This document shows, piece by piece, positions 25,030 through 33,382 of a DNA stretch of 44,589 nt. The notes under the pieces were generated by a model, which was not told the DNA's origin, made no database searches, and was given only the letters and a program-made list of their open reading frames with translations. Position numbers and translations under genes: made by a program. The first letter of the stretch is position 1. The number at the start of each line of letters is the position of its first letter. The stretch spans positions 5,610 to 50,198 of the forward strand of contig DBXZ01000034.1 of NCBI GenBank assembly GCA_002309795.1, given 5' to 3'. This DNA is from Bacteroidales bacterium UBA1199 (GTDB taxonomy: Bacteria > Bacteroidota > Bacteroidia > Bacteroidales > UBA932).

Positions 25030-26797
25030 GTCCGCCACCGCTGCTGGCGGTGTAGGTGCTGAGGCTGACGGAGCTGCCGCCGGAAATGTTTTCAGTGGCC
25101 CAGAGGCCGCCGCAGTAGGTTGCGCCGCTGACCGTCACGCCTTTCTTGCCGGCGGTCAGGCCGGGTGCGGAGACAATCACGCTCGAGATGCCGGAGGGCG
25201 CCTTGAAGGCGCAGAGTTCGCCGTTGCTTCCGGTCAGGGAGTTCCAGCTGCCGGCCGTGCAACTCATGTTATAGCACTTCTGTGAAAGTTGCGCGCCGCG
25301 CTCCAGGCCGCCGTAGGCCACGACTGTCGCCCCTTCGTTGATATAGAGTTTGTGCCCCTCTTCCGTGTTGGCGTCGAGGGCCACCTCGGGCGCGCCCTTC
25401 GTGGTGATGGCAAAGACGTAACCTCCGTTGATCTTCATATCGCCGTTGGCGTCCATGCCGTCGTTTCCGGCAGAGAAGGCGTAGATCATGCCGCCGTTAA
25501 CCACGAGATCGCTCTGGCTGTTGATGGCATCTTCCGAGGTTGAGACAGCGTAGGTTTCACCGCCCGTAAATGTCAGATTTCCTTTGACTTCGATTGCTTC
25601 GCAGTAGGTGCTGTTGACCGTGATCACGCCGCCCGAAACAATCAGGTTGCCGGCGCAGAGCGAGGTGGCGTTCTTGCCGCTGCCCGAAGTCTCCTTGTAG
25701 CCGATTCGGATGCCTTTGGCCGAGACGTCGCCCAGCGAAGCGGAGGAAGCCTTCCCTTTGGTGGTTACGGTCAAAGTGCCGCCGGTGATATAACTGTCCG
25801 GCAGTGTCGGGTTGTTGGCGTCGTAACTGCCGGCCCGAACGCCCTTGCCGCCGGTTCCGGTATTGGTGATGGTCACTGTGCCGCCCGTCATCACGAACTG
25901 CTTGTCTGCCTTGATGCCGGCCGTACCGGTATATTCCTGGTCTTCACTGTCATACGCCACCCCGCCGCTGATGTTGATCGTGGAGGTGCCGCCGTCGATG
26001 CGGACAATCGAATCGGAGGAGAAGCCCTTCTTCATATCGGCCGAGACGTTGACCTCGAGCGTGCCGTCGGAAATCAGGATCCAGTCTTTGCCGCGGATGC
26101 CGTGGCCGGCCGACGAGGAGACCCGGAGGGTCGGAGAATCCATGACTCGGATATAATCGTCGGAAGAGATGCCCGCCTTGCCGGTAGCCGTGACGGTCAG
26201 CGATCCCGCGCCGGAGAAAATCAGCTGTCCTTCAGAGAAGAAGGCCGCCTTTTCGTCTTCGTTCGCCGGGGTTTCGGTGTAGTTGGTGCCGTCAGCCAGG
26301 AAGTTGGTGCCGTCCACCACCACGAAAGTGCGTTTGCCCTTGTTGGGCGTGGCGGTCGGACCCTGTACGTTGATGGCGGCGCCGGTCGGATTGGTGAGCG
26401 AGAGGTTGCTCAGAACGAGGGCCTGCTTCTTGGCGCTGTGGAGCTTGAACTTTCCGTCATCGGAGGTGCCGGTCAATATGTATTTCACGGCTTCGGTGCC
26501 GTTGTTGATCACCGTGACGCGGTTGCCGTCGACGGTCACGGCGAAGTCGGCCGAGGTTCCCTCGACCGTAGCGTCGGCCGTCGTGGAGAAGGTGACGGTT
26601 ATGGTGCGGGTGAAGGTGGTGTTGGTGATCGCGTCATCCACGTCGGCAATCGCGGGGAGCGAAATCTCCGTCGTGGTGGTTCCGGTTCCCGTTCCGCTGT
26701 TGCTGCCGCTGTCCGTTCCGCCGTTTTCGTCTTCAATGGGATCGCAACTGGCGAAAAGCATGGCCGTCAGCGCGATAAGGGTCGGTATCCTATTCAT
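25019..26797 (-). CDS. Carbohydrate-binding beta-helix lipoprotein (Cthe_2159-like)
   Basis: A 592-residue lipoprotein; the lipobox is at LFASC with Cys18, followed by a Gly/Ser/Thr-rich linker. From about residue 100 it consists of repeated short strands (SDGTLEVNVS, TGGTVTITNTG, SGGVITVNSTY, NGGMIYAFSAG) typical of the right-handed beta-helix of the Cthe_2159 carbohydrate-binding family, members of which bind acidic plant polysaccharides. GKAGISSDDYIRV and GNDGMDANGDMKINGG are characteristic turns. No catalytic motif is seen. It is transcribed alone from a site just beyond the tRNA-Pro terminator. Ligand and exposure on the cell surface are inferred. Confidence 0.82.
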   Translation of the reverse strand: MNRIPTLIALTAMLFASCDPIEDENGGTDSGSNSGTGTGTTTTEISLPAIADVDDAITNTTFTRTITVTFSTTADATVEGTSADFAVTVDGNRVTVINNGTEAVKYILTGTSDDGKFKLHSAKKQALVLSNLSLTNPTGAAINVQGPTATPNKGKRTFVVVDGTNFLADGTNYTETPANEDEKAAFFSEGQLIFSGAGSLTVTATGKAGISSDDYIRVMDSPTLRVSSSAGHGIRGKDWILISDGTLEVNVSADMKKGFSSDSIVRIDGGTSTINISGGVAYDSEDQEYTGTAGIKADKQFVMTGGTVTITNTGTGGKGVRAGSYDANNPTLPDSYITGGTLTVTTKGKASSASLGDVSAKGIRIGYKETSGSGKNATSLCAGNLIVSGGVITVNSTYCEAIEVKGNLTFTGGETYAVSTSEDAINSQSDLVVNGGMIYAFSAGNDGMDANGDMKINGGYVFAITTKGAPEVALDANTEEGHKLYINEGATVVAYGGLERGAQLSQKCYNMSCTAGSWNSLTGSNGELCAFKAPSGISSVIVSAPGLTAGKKGVTVSGATYCGGLWATENISGGSSVSLSTYTASSGGGPRW

Positions 26798-26839
26798 AAC
26801 CTAGGAGTTAGTAAGTACTTTTTTTAGATGACGGTTTCT

Positions 26840-26847
26840 CAAAAATA
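26840..26847 (-). promoter_or_regulatory. Possible -7 box for the beta-helix lipoprotein gene
   Basis: Minus strand TATTTTTG matches TAnnTTTG, 42 bp before the ATG. It overlaps the A/T-rich tail of the tRNA terminator, so it may be fortuitous. Confidence 0.4.
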
Positions 26848-26855
26848 ATGCCAGC

Positions 26856-26895
26856 CAAAAAAATAACGCCGCAGATCTTGCGATTCACGGCGTTT
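26856..26895 (-). terminator. Terminator of tRNA-Pro
   Basis: On the minus strand AACGCCG / CGGCGTT (7 bp) is followed by ATTTTTTT. The stem begins 6 nt past the tRNA 3' end. Confidence 0.8.
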
Positions 26896-26899
26896 CGTG

Positions 26900-26972
26900 T
26901 CTGGATGACTGGACTTGAACCAGCGACCTCCTGGTCCCTAACCAGGTGCGCTACCAACTGCGCCACATCCAG
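26900..26972 (-). tRNA. tRNA-Pro (anticodon AGG)
   Basis: A 73-nt complete cloverleaf. Acceptor CTGGATG/CATCCAG has the C1-G72 pair and A73 characteristic of bacterial tRNA-Pro. D stem GCGC/GCGC encloses AGTTGGTA. Anticodon stem CCTGG/CCAGG holds the loop TTAGGGA, so the anticodon is AGG with G37. The variable loop is AGGTC and the T arm GCTGG-TTCAAGT-CCAGT. CCA is not encoded. A34 is unusual for a bacterial tRNA-Pro. Confidence 0.93.
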
Positions 26973-26990
26973 ATTTTCTGGAATGGGCTG

Positions 26991-27022
26991 CAAAAGTACT
27001 ACTTTTTTGTTTTGTACGCAAA
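26991..27022 (-). promoter_or_regulatory. Promoter of tRNA-Pro
   Basis: Minus strand TTTG (27019-27022), exactly 20 bp spacer, then TACTTTTG (26991-26998). Both boxes match the Bacteroidota consensus TTTG-N19-21-TAnnTTTG. The tRNA starts 18 bp downstream. Confidence 0.8.
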
Positions 27023-27035
27023 CCATTTTTTATTT

Positions 27036-27180
27036 CCGCCAAACTGAAGCATACTGTTGGGCCCTACAACCCTCAGAAATAAAGGTAAGCATGCTTCATC
27101 GGCCCAAATCGGTCGGTCAAGCATATCGACCCCTTCCATAGCATTCTAAAAGGGGTATTGCCATGCGTCACTTTGGCGAA
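27036..27180. repeat. MITE-like inverted-repeat element, copy A
   Basis: Ends CCGCCAAACTGAAGCA and TGCGTCACTTTGGCG form near-perfect terminal inverted repeats. Aligns with copy B at 29187-29333 in the same orientation, with the best match around GGCCCAAATCGG. The right end touches the stop of the nitroreductase gene (27182); the left end lies 14 bp from the tRNA-Pro promoter. No transposase is encoded within. Confidence 0.7.
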
Positions 27181-27181
27181 C

Positions 27182-27856
27182 CTATTTCCAGTTGACTCGT
27201 TCCGGGGCGGCGCCGATTTCGAAATGGTACCTGGCGATGCCCAGATCCATCCGCGTATAGCCGGCCAGCGAGCGCAGTGCCCGAGCCTCAACGCGCCCGT
27301 CCGCATGAAGGATAAACTTGAATTTCTGTTGGTTGATGGCGGTCGGCGCAAGCAGGGCTGCATCCAATCCGGCAATAAACCAGTCCGGCAGCGGGCCTTC
27401 CGCCTCAAAAAATCGTTCGCGCGGCCTCATAGGATGCTGAACGCCAGGCGTTTCGCCGTAACCGAGCGAAATGACGCAATGAACCCGTTCGCCCGGATTC
27501 AACCGGTATGTTCCGGGAATTCTTTTATAGGTAAGCCCCACCCAGCATGTGTTCAGCCCGAGCATCTGCGCCAGAAGAACCAGCTCTTCGCCATAGTAAC
27601 CAACCGCCTCTTCCGCCACGCCTCCCTTTTTGCCGGCCATGACCAGATAGTTCTTCACGCCGGAAAACGCCCCATATTTGAAAAGGCCGGTCGAAAAAGC
27701 TTTGGGCTCATCGAGCACCAACTGGATATGCAGGCCGGACTCTGCGTTGATGCGCGCGATGGCAGCCTGAAGCGTGGCAATCTGATCCGATGTCAACGGT
27801 TTGTCCAGATATCTGCGCACGGAATGGCGTGCGGCAATCGCTTCCTTAAGATCCAT
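27182..27856 (-). CDS. Nitroreductase family protein (TM1586-like)
   Basis: A 224-residue flavoprotein of the nitroreductase fold, of the type that resembles two half-domains in one chain. It opens with MDLKEAIAARHSVRRYLDK, the usual FMN-binding start, and continues with SGVKNYLVMAGKKG, YYGEELVLLAQMLGLNTCWVGLTY and DAALLAPTAINQQKFKF. Members reduce nitro-aromatics, quinones or flavins with NAD(P)H; the natural substrate is unknown. MDLKEA is chosen as start over an in-frame ATG 14 codons upstream, which would run into the preceding gene. It lies 4 bp downstream of the small membrane protein gene, in one unit. Confidence 0.9.
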   Translation of the reverse strand: MDLKEAIAARHSVRRYLDKPLTSDQIATLQAAIARINAESGLHIQLVLDEPKAFSTGLFKYGAFSGVKNYLVMAGKKGGVAEEAVGYYGEELVLLAQMLGLNTCWVGLTYKRIPGTYRLNPGERVHCVISLGYGETPGVQHPMRPRERFFEAEGPLPDWFIAGLDAALLAPTAINQQKFKFILHADGRVEARALRSLAGYTRMDLGIARYHFEIGAAPERVNWK

Positions 27857-27860
27857 AGCA

Positions 27861-28148
27861 TTACAGAGCAATGGCCGCAGCCAAAACGCCCAGCGCAATC
27901 AAGAGGATTATGAGGCCGAAGAAGCTGATGACAAAACCGGCTATGGCAAAGCCACGCGGTTGCTTGAAAAGCCCGATAATCGAGAAAATTGCCCCGAGGA
28001 GCCAGAGCAGCCATCCGAAGACGGGTATCCAGTCGAGAAACAATGCAACCAGTGCGAGAATAAAACCGGCAAGGCCAAGGCCGTTTTTCTGCTGCGGTTC
28101 CCGTTCGATGATAATAGGGTTCTGGGTCTGAGGCGTATTCTCTTCCAT
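27861..28148 (-). CDS. Small two-helix membrane protein (DUF4190-like)
   Basis: A 95-residue protein. An N-terminal polar stretch (EENTPQTQNPIIIEREPQQ) is followed by GLGLAGFILALVALFLDW, a Trp-rich turn, GAIFSIIGLF, and a last helix pair GFAIAGFVISFFGLIILLIAL. The G-x-A-GFILA-x2-ALF pattern and the second AGFVIS copy resemble DUF4190 proteins. Function is unknown. The start at MEENTPQ is chosen because a TATATTTG box lies 35 bp upstream and the longer frame has no signals. Probably co-transcribed with the nitroreductase gene. Confidence 0.7.
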   Translation of the reverse strand: MEENTPQTQNPIIIEREPQQKNGLGLAGFILALVALFLDWIPVFGWLLWLLGAIFSIIGLFKQPRGFAIAGFVISFFGLIILLIALGVLAAAIAL

Positions 28149-28183
28149 AAGGCAAGTGTTAAATAATCGTTCGTTTCTGTCCA

Positions 28184-28191
28184 CAAATATA
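28184..28191 (-). promoter_or_regulatory. -7 box for the small membrane protein - nitroreductase unit
   Basis: Minus strand TATATTTG, a full match to TAnnTTTG. On the plus strand TATCTTTA (28203-28210) is a weaker candidate for the transposase-like gene. Confidence 0.5.
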
Positions 28192-28273
28192 GTTAAAACC
28201 GCTATCTTTACGGAATCAAACATGTATCGTTCATCGTAAAGGTGGCGAGAGTAAAAAGAGGAGACAGAATACG

Positions 28274-29182
28274 ATGGACAAGTTCCAGTACTATCATTAT
28301 TGTGCAAAAGGCACCGATGCTCGGAATTTTATTCTGTGCGAGGCCGATCATGTGGCCGTTTTTAATATTATAGGCCTCTGTGCAGCAGTCACCGGCGCGG
28401 TCGTTGTCTCTTTTTCTATCGAGGATTCGCATCCGCATATCCTGCTGTATGGACCCATCGGGCGCTGTGCCAGGTTCAAGGTTCTTTTTGAGACGACCGT
28501 TCGGCACTATGCTGCCAAGACGCGGAATGGAGGTGCGGATTTCCAACTCCGCGGGGAGTTATTTTCCATAGGCGATGATCTTTCTTACTTGAGGAATGTC
28601 GCCGTCTACACAATCATTCAGGCAACAAAAGACGGAAAGCCGGTAATGCCGTATGACTACCGTTGGGGGACAGGATCGATGTATTTCAGGAGTGGGTATT
28701 ATACTCCTGTCTGGTTGTTCGATCGCCGGGGAAGCATTTGCAAAACGGTTAGATTCGGCGACTTAACGGCAGTTCAACAGCGGGAGGTTATTCATACGAG
28801 GAGATACTCCATCCCCAACGACTGGCAGATTTGTAATGGATTGATTCTTCCGTCCAATTATGTGGATGTTACTCGTTTTGAGGCAATTTATGGAACGTAC
28901 AACCGTTTCCGAGTATACCTGTCCAGTCCTAAGAGCCGGGAAGAGGAGATGTTGTCGCGAATGGCCGACGAAAGGGGAATTGCCTTAGAGGATGTTGAGG
29001 CCAGAAACGTTTGCGGAGATGAGTGTAAGGTTCTTTTTGGAACGCGTGATCCCAGGCGGTTAACCACCTCTCAACGAATTGAACTTGCTCGCGCTCTGCG
29101 AAAAAAGTACCGTCTTACCCGCCGACAACTGGCAACAGTCGTGCGACTCCCCGAGACGGAAATTCAGCAATACGTCCCCTAG
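28274..29182 (+). CDS. Y1 (IS200-like / REP-associated) transposase homologue
   Basis: A 302-residue single-strand DNA nuclease-like protein of the HUH Y1 class, in the long Bacteroidota form. The HUH motif is His53-Pro-His55 in DSHPHILLYG, where most relatives have NHxH; Tyr79 in VRHYAAKTR is the likely catalytic residue. YLRNVAVYTIIQA and the MPYDYRWGTGSMYF block match the YL..I.YI and YPWSS motifs. The C-terminal part (FGTRDPRRLTTSQRIELAR, then YRLTRRQLATVV) is the helical, possibly DNA-binding tail of the same family. GC content and codon use are clearly lower than in its neighbours, suggesting transfer. AGGAG precedes the ATG by 11 bp. Repeat B starts 4 bp after its stop. Confidence 0.82.
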   Translation: MDKFQYYHYCAKGTDARNFILCEADHVAVFNIIGLCAAVTGAVVVSFSIEDSHPHILLYGPIGRCARFKVLFETTVRHYAAKTRNGGADFQLRGELFSIGDDLSYLRNVAVYTIIQATKDGKPVMPYDYRWGTGSMYFRSGYYTPVWLFDRRGSICKTVRFGDLTAVQQREVIHTRRYSIPNDWQICNGLILPSNYVDVTRFEAIYGTYNRFRVYLSSPKSREEEMLSRMADERGIALEDVEARNVCGDECKVLFGTRDPRRLTTSQRIELARALRKKYRLTRRQLATVVRLPETEIQQYVP

Positions 29183-29186
29183 GTGA

Positions 29187-29333
29187 TTTTGCCAAACTGA
29201 CGCACCTTGACGGGCGTTACAGCCACCTAGAGCTGGGATGAGCTTGCTTCAGGGGCCCAAATCGGCCGATGAAGCAGACGTACTCCCTGTAGAGAGCCTT
29301 CAGCGGGGGATTGTTGTGCGTCATTTTGGCGAA
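29187..29333. repeat. MITE-like inverted-repeat element, copy B
   Basis: TTTTGCCAAACTGACGCA at the left and TGCGTCATTTTGGCGAA at the right pair at 15 of 17 positions. It aligns end to end with copy A (27036-27180), and the right 94 bp align without gaps at about 70% identity. It abuts the stop of the Y1 transposase gene. Confidence 0.7.
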
Positions 29334-29636
29334 AAAGACAGATAGCGACGAAAAGGCAAGATCGACCTTGGCCAGCGGTCGGGAGATGGCGGAAGACAGG
29401 TTCTGACCAACGTTCGGGCGGCTGCCATGAAAGAATGCCCGATATTCACCGGCAACAGTCACGAAAAAGCGCTTGGCTTCTGCCCCGGGAGGGCTCTGGG
29501 GAGGTTGTTCATAATTTCTCGCAAGAAAGCGAAAAACGGTCTTGGGCGGGGGCGAAAAAATTAATAACTTGCTGCCCGAAGCGAACCGGCCGGAGAGCCG
29601 CAGTGCCGCCGCATGAAACATTGACCCGCTGAAGCT
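29334..29636. other. Non-coding spacer before dnaE
   Basis: About 300 bp without a convincing gene. The minus strand stays open from 29651 through repeat B to 29217, but without family similarity that I recognise and with its ATG inside dnaE. No full TAnnTTTG box is seen before dnaE; TAACTTGC near 29570 is a poor match. Confidence 0.4.
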
Positions 29637-32600
29637 ATGTCTTTCGTACACCTACACGTCCACACGCAGTATTCGATTCTCGACGGACTCTCTGATATTG
29701 AGAAACTTTTCGCCCGGGCACGGGAACTTGGAATGCCGGCGCTCTCCATCACGGACCACGGCAACATGTACGGCGTGAAGGAGTTTTTCAAATGGGCGTA
29801 CGACAAATCCAACAAAGACGCAGAGGGCAACCTGATCGTCAAGCCCATCATCGGCTGCGAGGTTTATGTGACCCGTCATTACGACCACCGCCTGAAAGAC
29901 CGCGCGCACGACAAATACTATCACCTGATCCTGCTGGCCAAAGATTATGACGGCTACCGGAACCTGATGAAGATCTGCTCCACAGGTCATATCGAAGGCT
30001 TCTACTACCGCCCCCGCGTCTCGCACGAAGTGATCGAGAAATATCACGACCACCTGATCTGCTGCTCCGCCTGCCTGGCCGGCGAGATTCCCAAGGATAT
30101 CATGGCGGGCGACCTGGACGCTGCGCGTGAAGCCATCCGATGGCACAAGAATCTCTTCGGGGAGGATTACTACCTGGAGGTGATGCTCCACAAAACGGAG
30201 GTGCCCGGCGTTCCGACCGACGTCTATGAGGCGCAGTCCCAGGTCAATCCGCGCATCTTCGAACTGGCGGAAGAGCTGGGCGTGAAGGTGGTGGCCACCA
30301 ACGACGTCCATTTTATCCAGAAAGAAGACGGCCCGGCCCACGACCGCCTGATCTGCCTGACCACCAACTCCGATATCGACGACCCGAAGCGCCTCCGCTA
30401 CACCCAGCAGGAGTTTCTCAAGAGCGAAGAGGAGATGGCGGCGCTCTTCCCGAACCATCCGGAGGTGCTGGCCAACACGCTTGAGGTGGCGGACAAGTGC
30501 GCGAACTACACGATCGACCACGACTACATCCTGCCCAAATACAAGATCGACCCCGCCTTCCTGGCGGAGATCGACACCTATCTTGAGAAATACAAAGAGG
30601 TGATCGATGCCGGACGCACGGACGCCAAAGGTCACGAGCGCGGCGAAGATTTCTGTAAATCAGTGGCTTACCTGTGCCACCTGACCTACGAGGGTGCCAA
30701 GATCCGCTACGGCGAAACGCTCACCCCGGAGCAGCAGAGCCGGATCGGCTTCGAGCTGAAGACCATCTGCAAGATGGGCTTCCCGGACTACTTCCTGATC
30801 GTGCAGGACTACATCCGCGCTTCGCGCAATGCCGGCTTCATGGTGGGGCCGGGCCGCGGTTCGGCTGCCGGCAGCGTGGTGGCCTACTGCCTCTGGATCA
30901 CCAATCTGGATCCCCTGAAGTACAACCTGCTGTTCGAGCGCTTCCTCAACCCGGACCGCATCTCCATGCCGGATATCGACGTGGACTTCGAGAACCTGGA
31001 CTTCGCCCACAAATACATCGAGGACACCTACGGCCAGGACCACGTGGCGCGCGTCATCACCTTCGGCACGATGCTCGCCAAAGGTGCCATCAAAGACGTG
31101 GCGCGCATCAGTCATGTGACCATCGACGAATCGAACCGCCTGACCAAACTCATCCCGAACCGCCTGCCCACGGAAAAGGTCCGCAAGGACGACGGCACCT
31201 ACGAGGAGAAATCCCCGAAGGTCAACCTCAAAAACTGCCTGCGGCTCGTGCCGGAGCTCAAGGCGGAGATGGAGGGCGGGTCCCCGCTGAACCGCGAAGT
31301 GCTCAACTATGCACAGCAGCTGGAAGGCAGCATCCGCCAAGTGGGCCAGCATGCCTGCGCCACCGTAATCGGACCGGGCAACATCAGTGACTACGTGCCC
31401 ATCTGCCTCTCGAAAGACAAGGAGGGTCAGGATCTCTGGACCTCGCAGTACGACGGCCACTATATTGAGGAGTGCGGCCTGCTGAAGATGGACTTCCTGG
31501 GACTCAACACCCTCTCCATCATCCATAAAACCCTGGACCTGATCAAGGAAGGTCACGGAATCGACATCGATATCGAGGCCATCCCCATCGACGACGCGAA
31601 GACCTTCGCGCTCTACAGCCGCGGCGACACCACCTCCGTCTTCCAGTTCGAATCGCCCGGCATGAAAGAGTGGCTGCAGAAGCTTCAGCCCACCCGCTTC
31701 GAGGACCTGATCGCTATGAACGCCCTCTACCGCCCGGGCCCGATGGACTACATTCCGGACTTCGTGGACCGCAAGCACGGCGTGAAAAAAATCACCTACG
31801 ACCTGCCGGAAATGGAAGAGATCCTGGCAGACACCTACGGCGTCACGGTCTACCAGGAGCAGGTCATGCAGCTTTCGCAGAAACTGGCCGGCTTTACCAA
31901 AGGTCAGGCCGACAAGCTCCGCAAGGCGATGGGCAAGAAGCAGATCAAGGTAATGGAGGAACTCTACGTCAAGTTCATGGAGGGCGGTCTCAAAAACGGA
32001 CTTCCGGAAGAGAAACTCAAAAAGATCTGGCAGGACTGGCGCGCCTTCGCGGAGTACGCCTTCAACAAATCGCACGCAACCTGCTACGCCTGGGTCAGCT
32101 ACCAGACCGCCTACCTCAAGGCCCATTATCCCGCCGAATTCCTCGCCGCCAACCTGAGCTGCAACTTGAGTGATATCGAGGAGATTACAAAGATCATGGA
32201 CGACTGCCGCAAGAGCCATGTGGCGGTCCTGATTCCCGATATCAACGAGAGCTTCACCGAATTTACCGTCAACAAAGACGGCAACATCCGGTTCGGCATG
32301 GGCGGCATCAAGGGCGTCGGCCCGAATGTCATCGATACCGTCATCAAGGAGCGCAAGGCGCACGGACCCTACAAAGACCTGTTCGACTTCGTGGGGCGCG
32401 TGCCGGTCACGGTGGTGAACCGCAAGGTGTTCGAATGCCTGGCCTTCTCGGGGGCCTTCGACAGCCTGCCGGACATCACGCGCGCCGTCTTCACCTGGAA
32501 AGAGCCCGGCAAAGAGGATACCTTTATCGACCAGATGCTCCGCTACGCCTACAAGTTCCAGAACGACACCCTTTCGCAGGGCGCAAACCTCTTCGGCGGC

Positions 32601-33371
32601 ATGGAGGAACTCAAACCCGTCCGCCCGGAGATCCCCGCCGTTCCGGAATACGACGAGATGGAACTTCTGCGCCAGGAAAAAGAGCTGGTGGGTATGTACA
32701 TTTCCGCCCATCCGCTCGACAAGTTCCGCCTGGAGATTGACGAATTCACCAACGCCGACATCGCCAAGGTCAACGAGGCCGAGAGCCGCATGGCGGTGGA
32801 CAAGAGCTACCGCGACAAGGTCTTCTTCGTGGCCGGCATCGTGACCGCCACGGAGGGCGGCATTTCCAAGACCAACAAACCCTGGAGCAGCTTCACGATT
32901 GAAGATTTTACCGGCCAGCACATCTTCCGCCTCTTCGGCAAAGACCACGAAAACTTCATGAAATACACGACGTTGCACAACCAGCTTTTCATCAAGTGTG
33001 CAACCGTCAAACGCTTCCGCGGCAAGAATGCCGACCCGAACGAGGAAGAAGAGTACACGCTCCGTCTGCAGAGCATCACGCTGCTGGGCAATACGCGCGA
33101 CGAATTCATCACGGAGATGCATATCGGCTTCCCGATCGAGCGCTGCGACGCCGCCTTCCGCAAGAAACTCCTCGCCCTCCTGAAGCGCCACAAGGGCGAA
33201 ACCCGTCTCTACTTCGACATCCACTACCGTTTCAACGGCGCCGAAGACCTGCTGACGATGTTCTCCAAGAAGTACCTGGTCAAACCCTCTTACGCCCTCT
33301 ACGACGACCTGGATGCGCTGGCCATCTCGCACCGCATCGTCAAGAAGGATTCTTCGAAGTGGTTCTTATAA
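29637..33371 (+). CDS. dnaE: DNA polymerase III subunit alpha
   Basis: A 1244-residue replicative polymerase of the DnaE1 type. The PHP domain opens with FVHLHVHTQYSILDG and ALSITDHGNMYGV. The polymerase core has GPGRGSAAGSVVAYCL, then the catalytic Asp pair in PDIDVDFE near residue 445 and later GLLKMDFLGL. The fingers motif AMNALYRPGPM, the tandem HhH (VGPNVIDTVIKERK) and the OB fold (FFVAGIVTATEGG) follow in the usual order. The gene stands alone between repeat B and the converging recO. The start at MSFVHLHVH is the standard one. Confidence 0.98.
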   Translation: MSFVHLHVHTQYSILDGLSDIEKLFARARELGMPALSITDHGNMYGVKEFFKWAYDKSNKDAEGNLIVKPIIGCEVYVTRHYDHRLKDRAHDKYYHLILLAKDYDGYRNLMKICSTGHIEGFYYRPRVSHEVIEKYHDHLICCSACLAGEIPKDIMAGDLDAAREAIRWHKNLFGEDYYLEVMLHKTEVPGVPTDVYEAQSQVNPRIFELAEELGVKVVATNDVHFIQKEDGPAHDRLICLTTNSDIDDPKRLRYTQQEFLKSEEEMAALFPNHPEVLANTLEVADKCANYTIDHDYILPKYKIDPAFLAEIDTYLEKYKEVIDAGRTDAKGHERGEDFCKSVAYLCHLTYEGAKIRYGETLTPEQQSRIGFELKTICKMGFPDYFLIVQDYIRASRNAGFMVGPGRGSAAGSVVAYCLWITNLDPLKYNLLFERFLNPDRISMPDIDVDFENLDFAHKYIEDTYGQDHVARVITFGTMLAKGAIKDVARISHVTIDESNRLTKLIPNRLPTEKVRKDDGTYEEKSPKVNLKNCLRLVPELKAEMEGGSPLNREVLNYAQQLEGSIRQVGQHACATVIGPGNISDYVPICLSKDKEGQDLWTSQYDGHYIEECGLLKMDFLGLNTLSIIHKTLDLIKEGHGIDIDIEAIPIDDAKTFALYSRGDTTSVFQFESPGMKEWLQKLQPTRFEDLIAMNALYRPGPMDYIPDFVDRKHGVKKITYDLPEMEEILADTYGVTVYQEQVMQLSQKLAGFTKGQADKLRKAMGKKQIKVMEELYVKFMEGGLKNGLPEEKLKKIWQDWRAFAEYAFNKSHATCYAWVSYQTAYLKAHYPAEFLAANLSCNLSDIEEITKIMDDCRKSHVAVLIPDINESFTEFTVNKDGNIRFGMGGIKGVGPNVIDTVIKERKAHGPYKDLFDFVGRVPVTVVNRKVFECLAFSGAFDSLPDITRAVFTWKEPGKEDTFIDQMLRYAYKFQNDTLSQGANLFGGMEELKPVRPEIPAVPEYDEMELLRQEKELVGMYISAHPLDKFRLEIDEFTNADIAKVNEAESRMAVDKSYRDKVFFVAGIVTATEGGISKTNKPWSSFTIEDFTGQHIFRLFGKDHENFMKYTTLHNQLFIKCATVKRFRGKNADPNEEEEYTLRLQSITLLGNTRDEFITEMHIGFPIERCDAAFRKKLLALLKRHKGETRLYFDIHYRFNGAEDLLTMFSKKYLVKPSYALYDDLDALAISHRIVKKDSSKWFL

Positions 33372-33382
33372 GCCGTTGTGGC

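Noticed and set aside
29217..29651. 144-codon minus-strand frame through repeat B and the dnaE upstream region
   Set aside because: Its ATG lies in dnaE, no promoter or family support, and the last part is repeat sequence. Kept only as an observation on the repeat.
30660..33332. 890-codon minus-strand open frame opposite dnaE
   Set aside because: Antisense shadow; dnaE motifs on the plus strand are complete.
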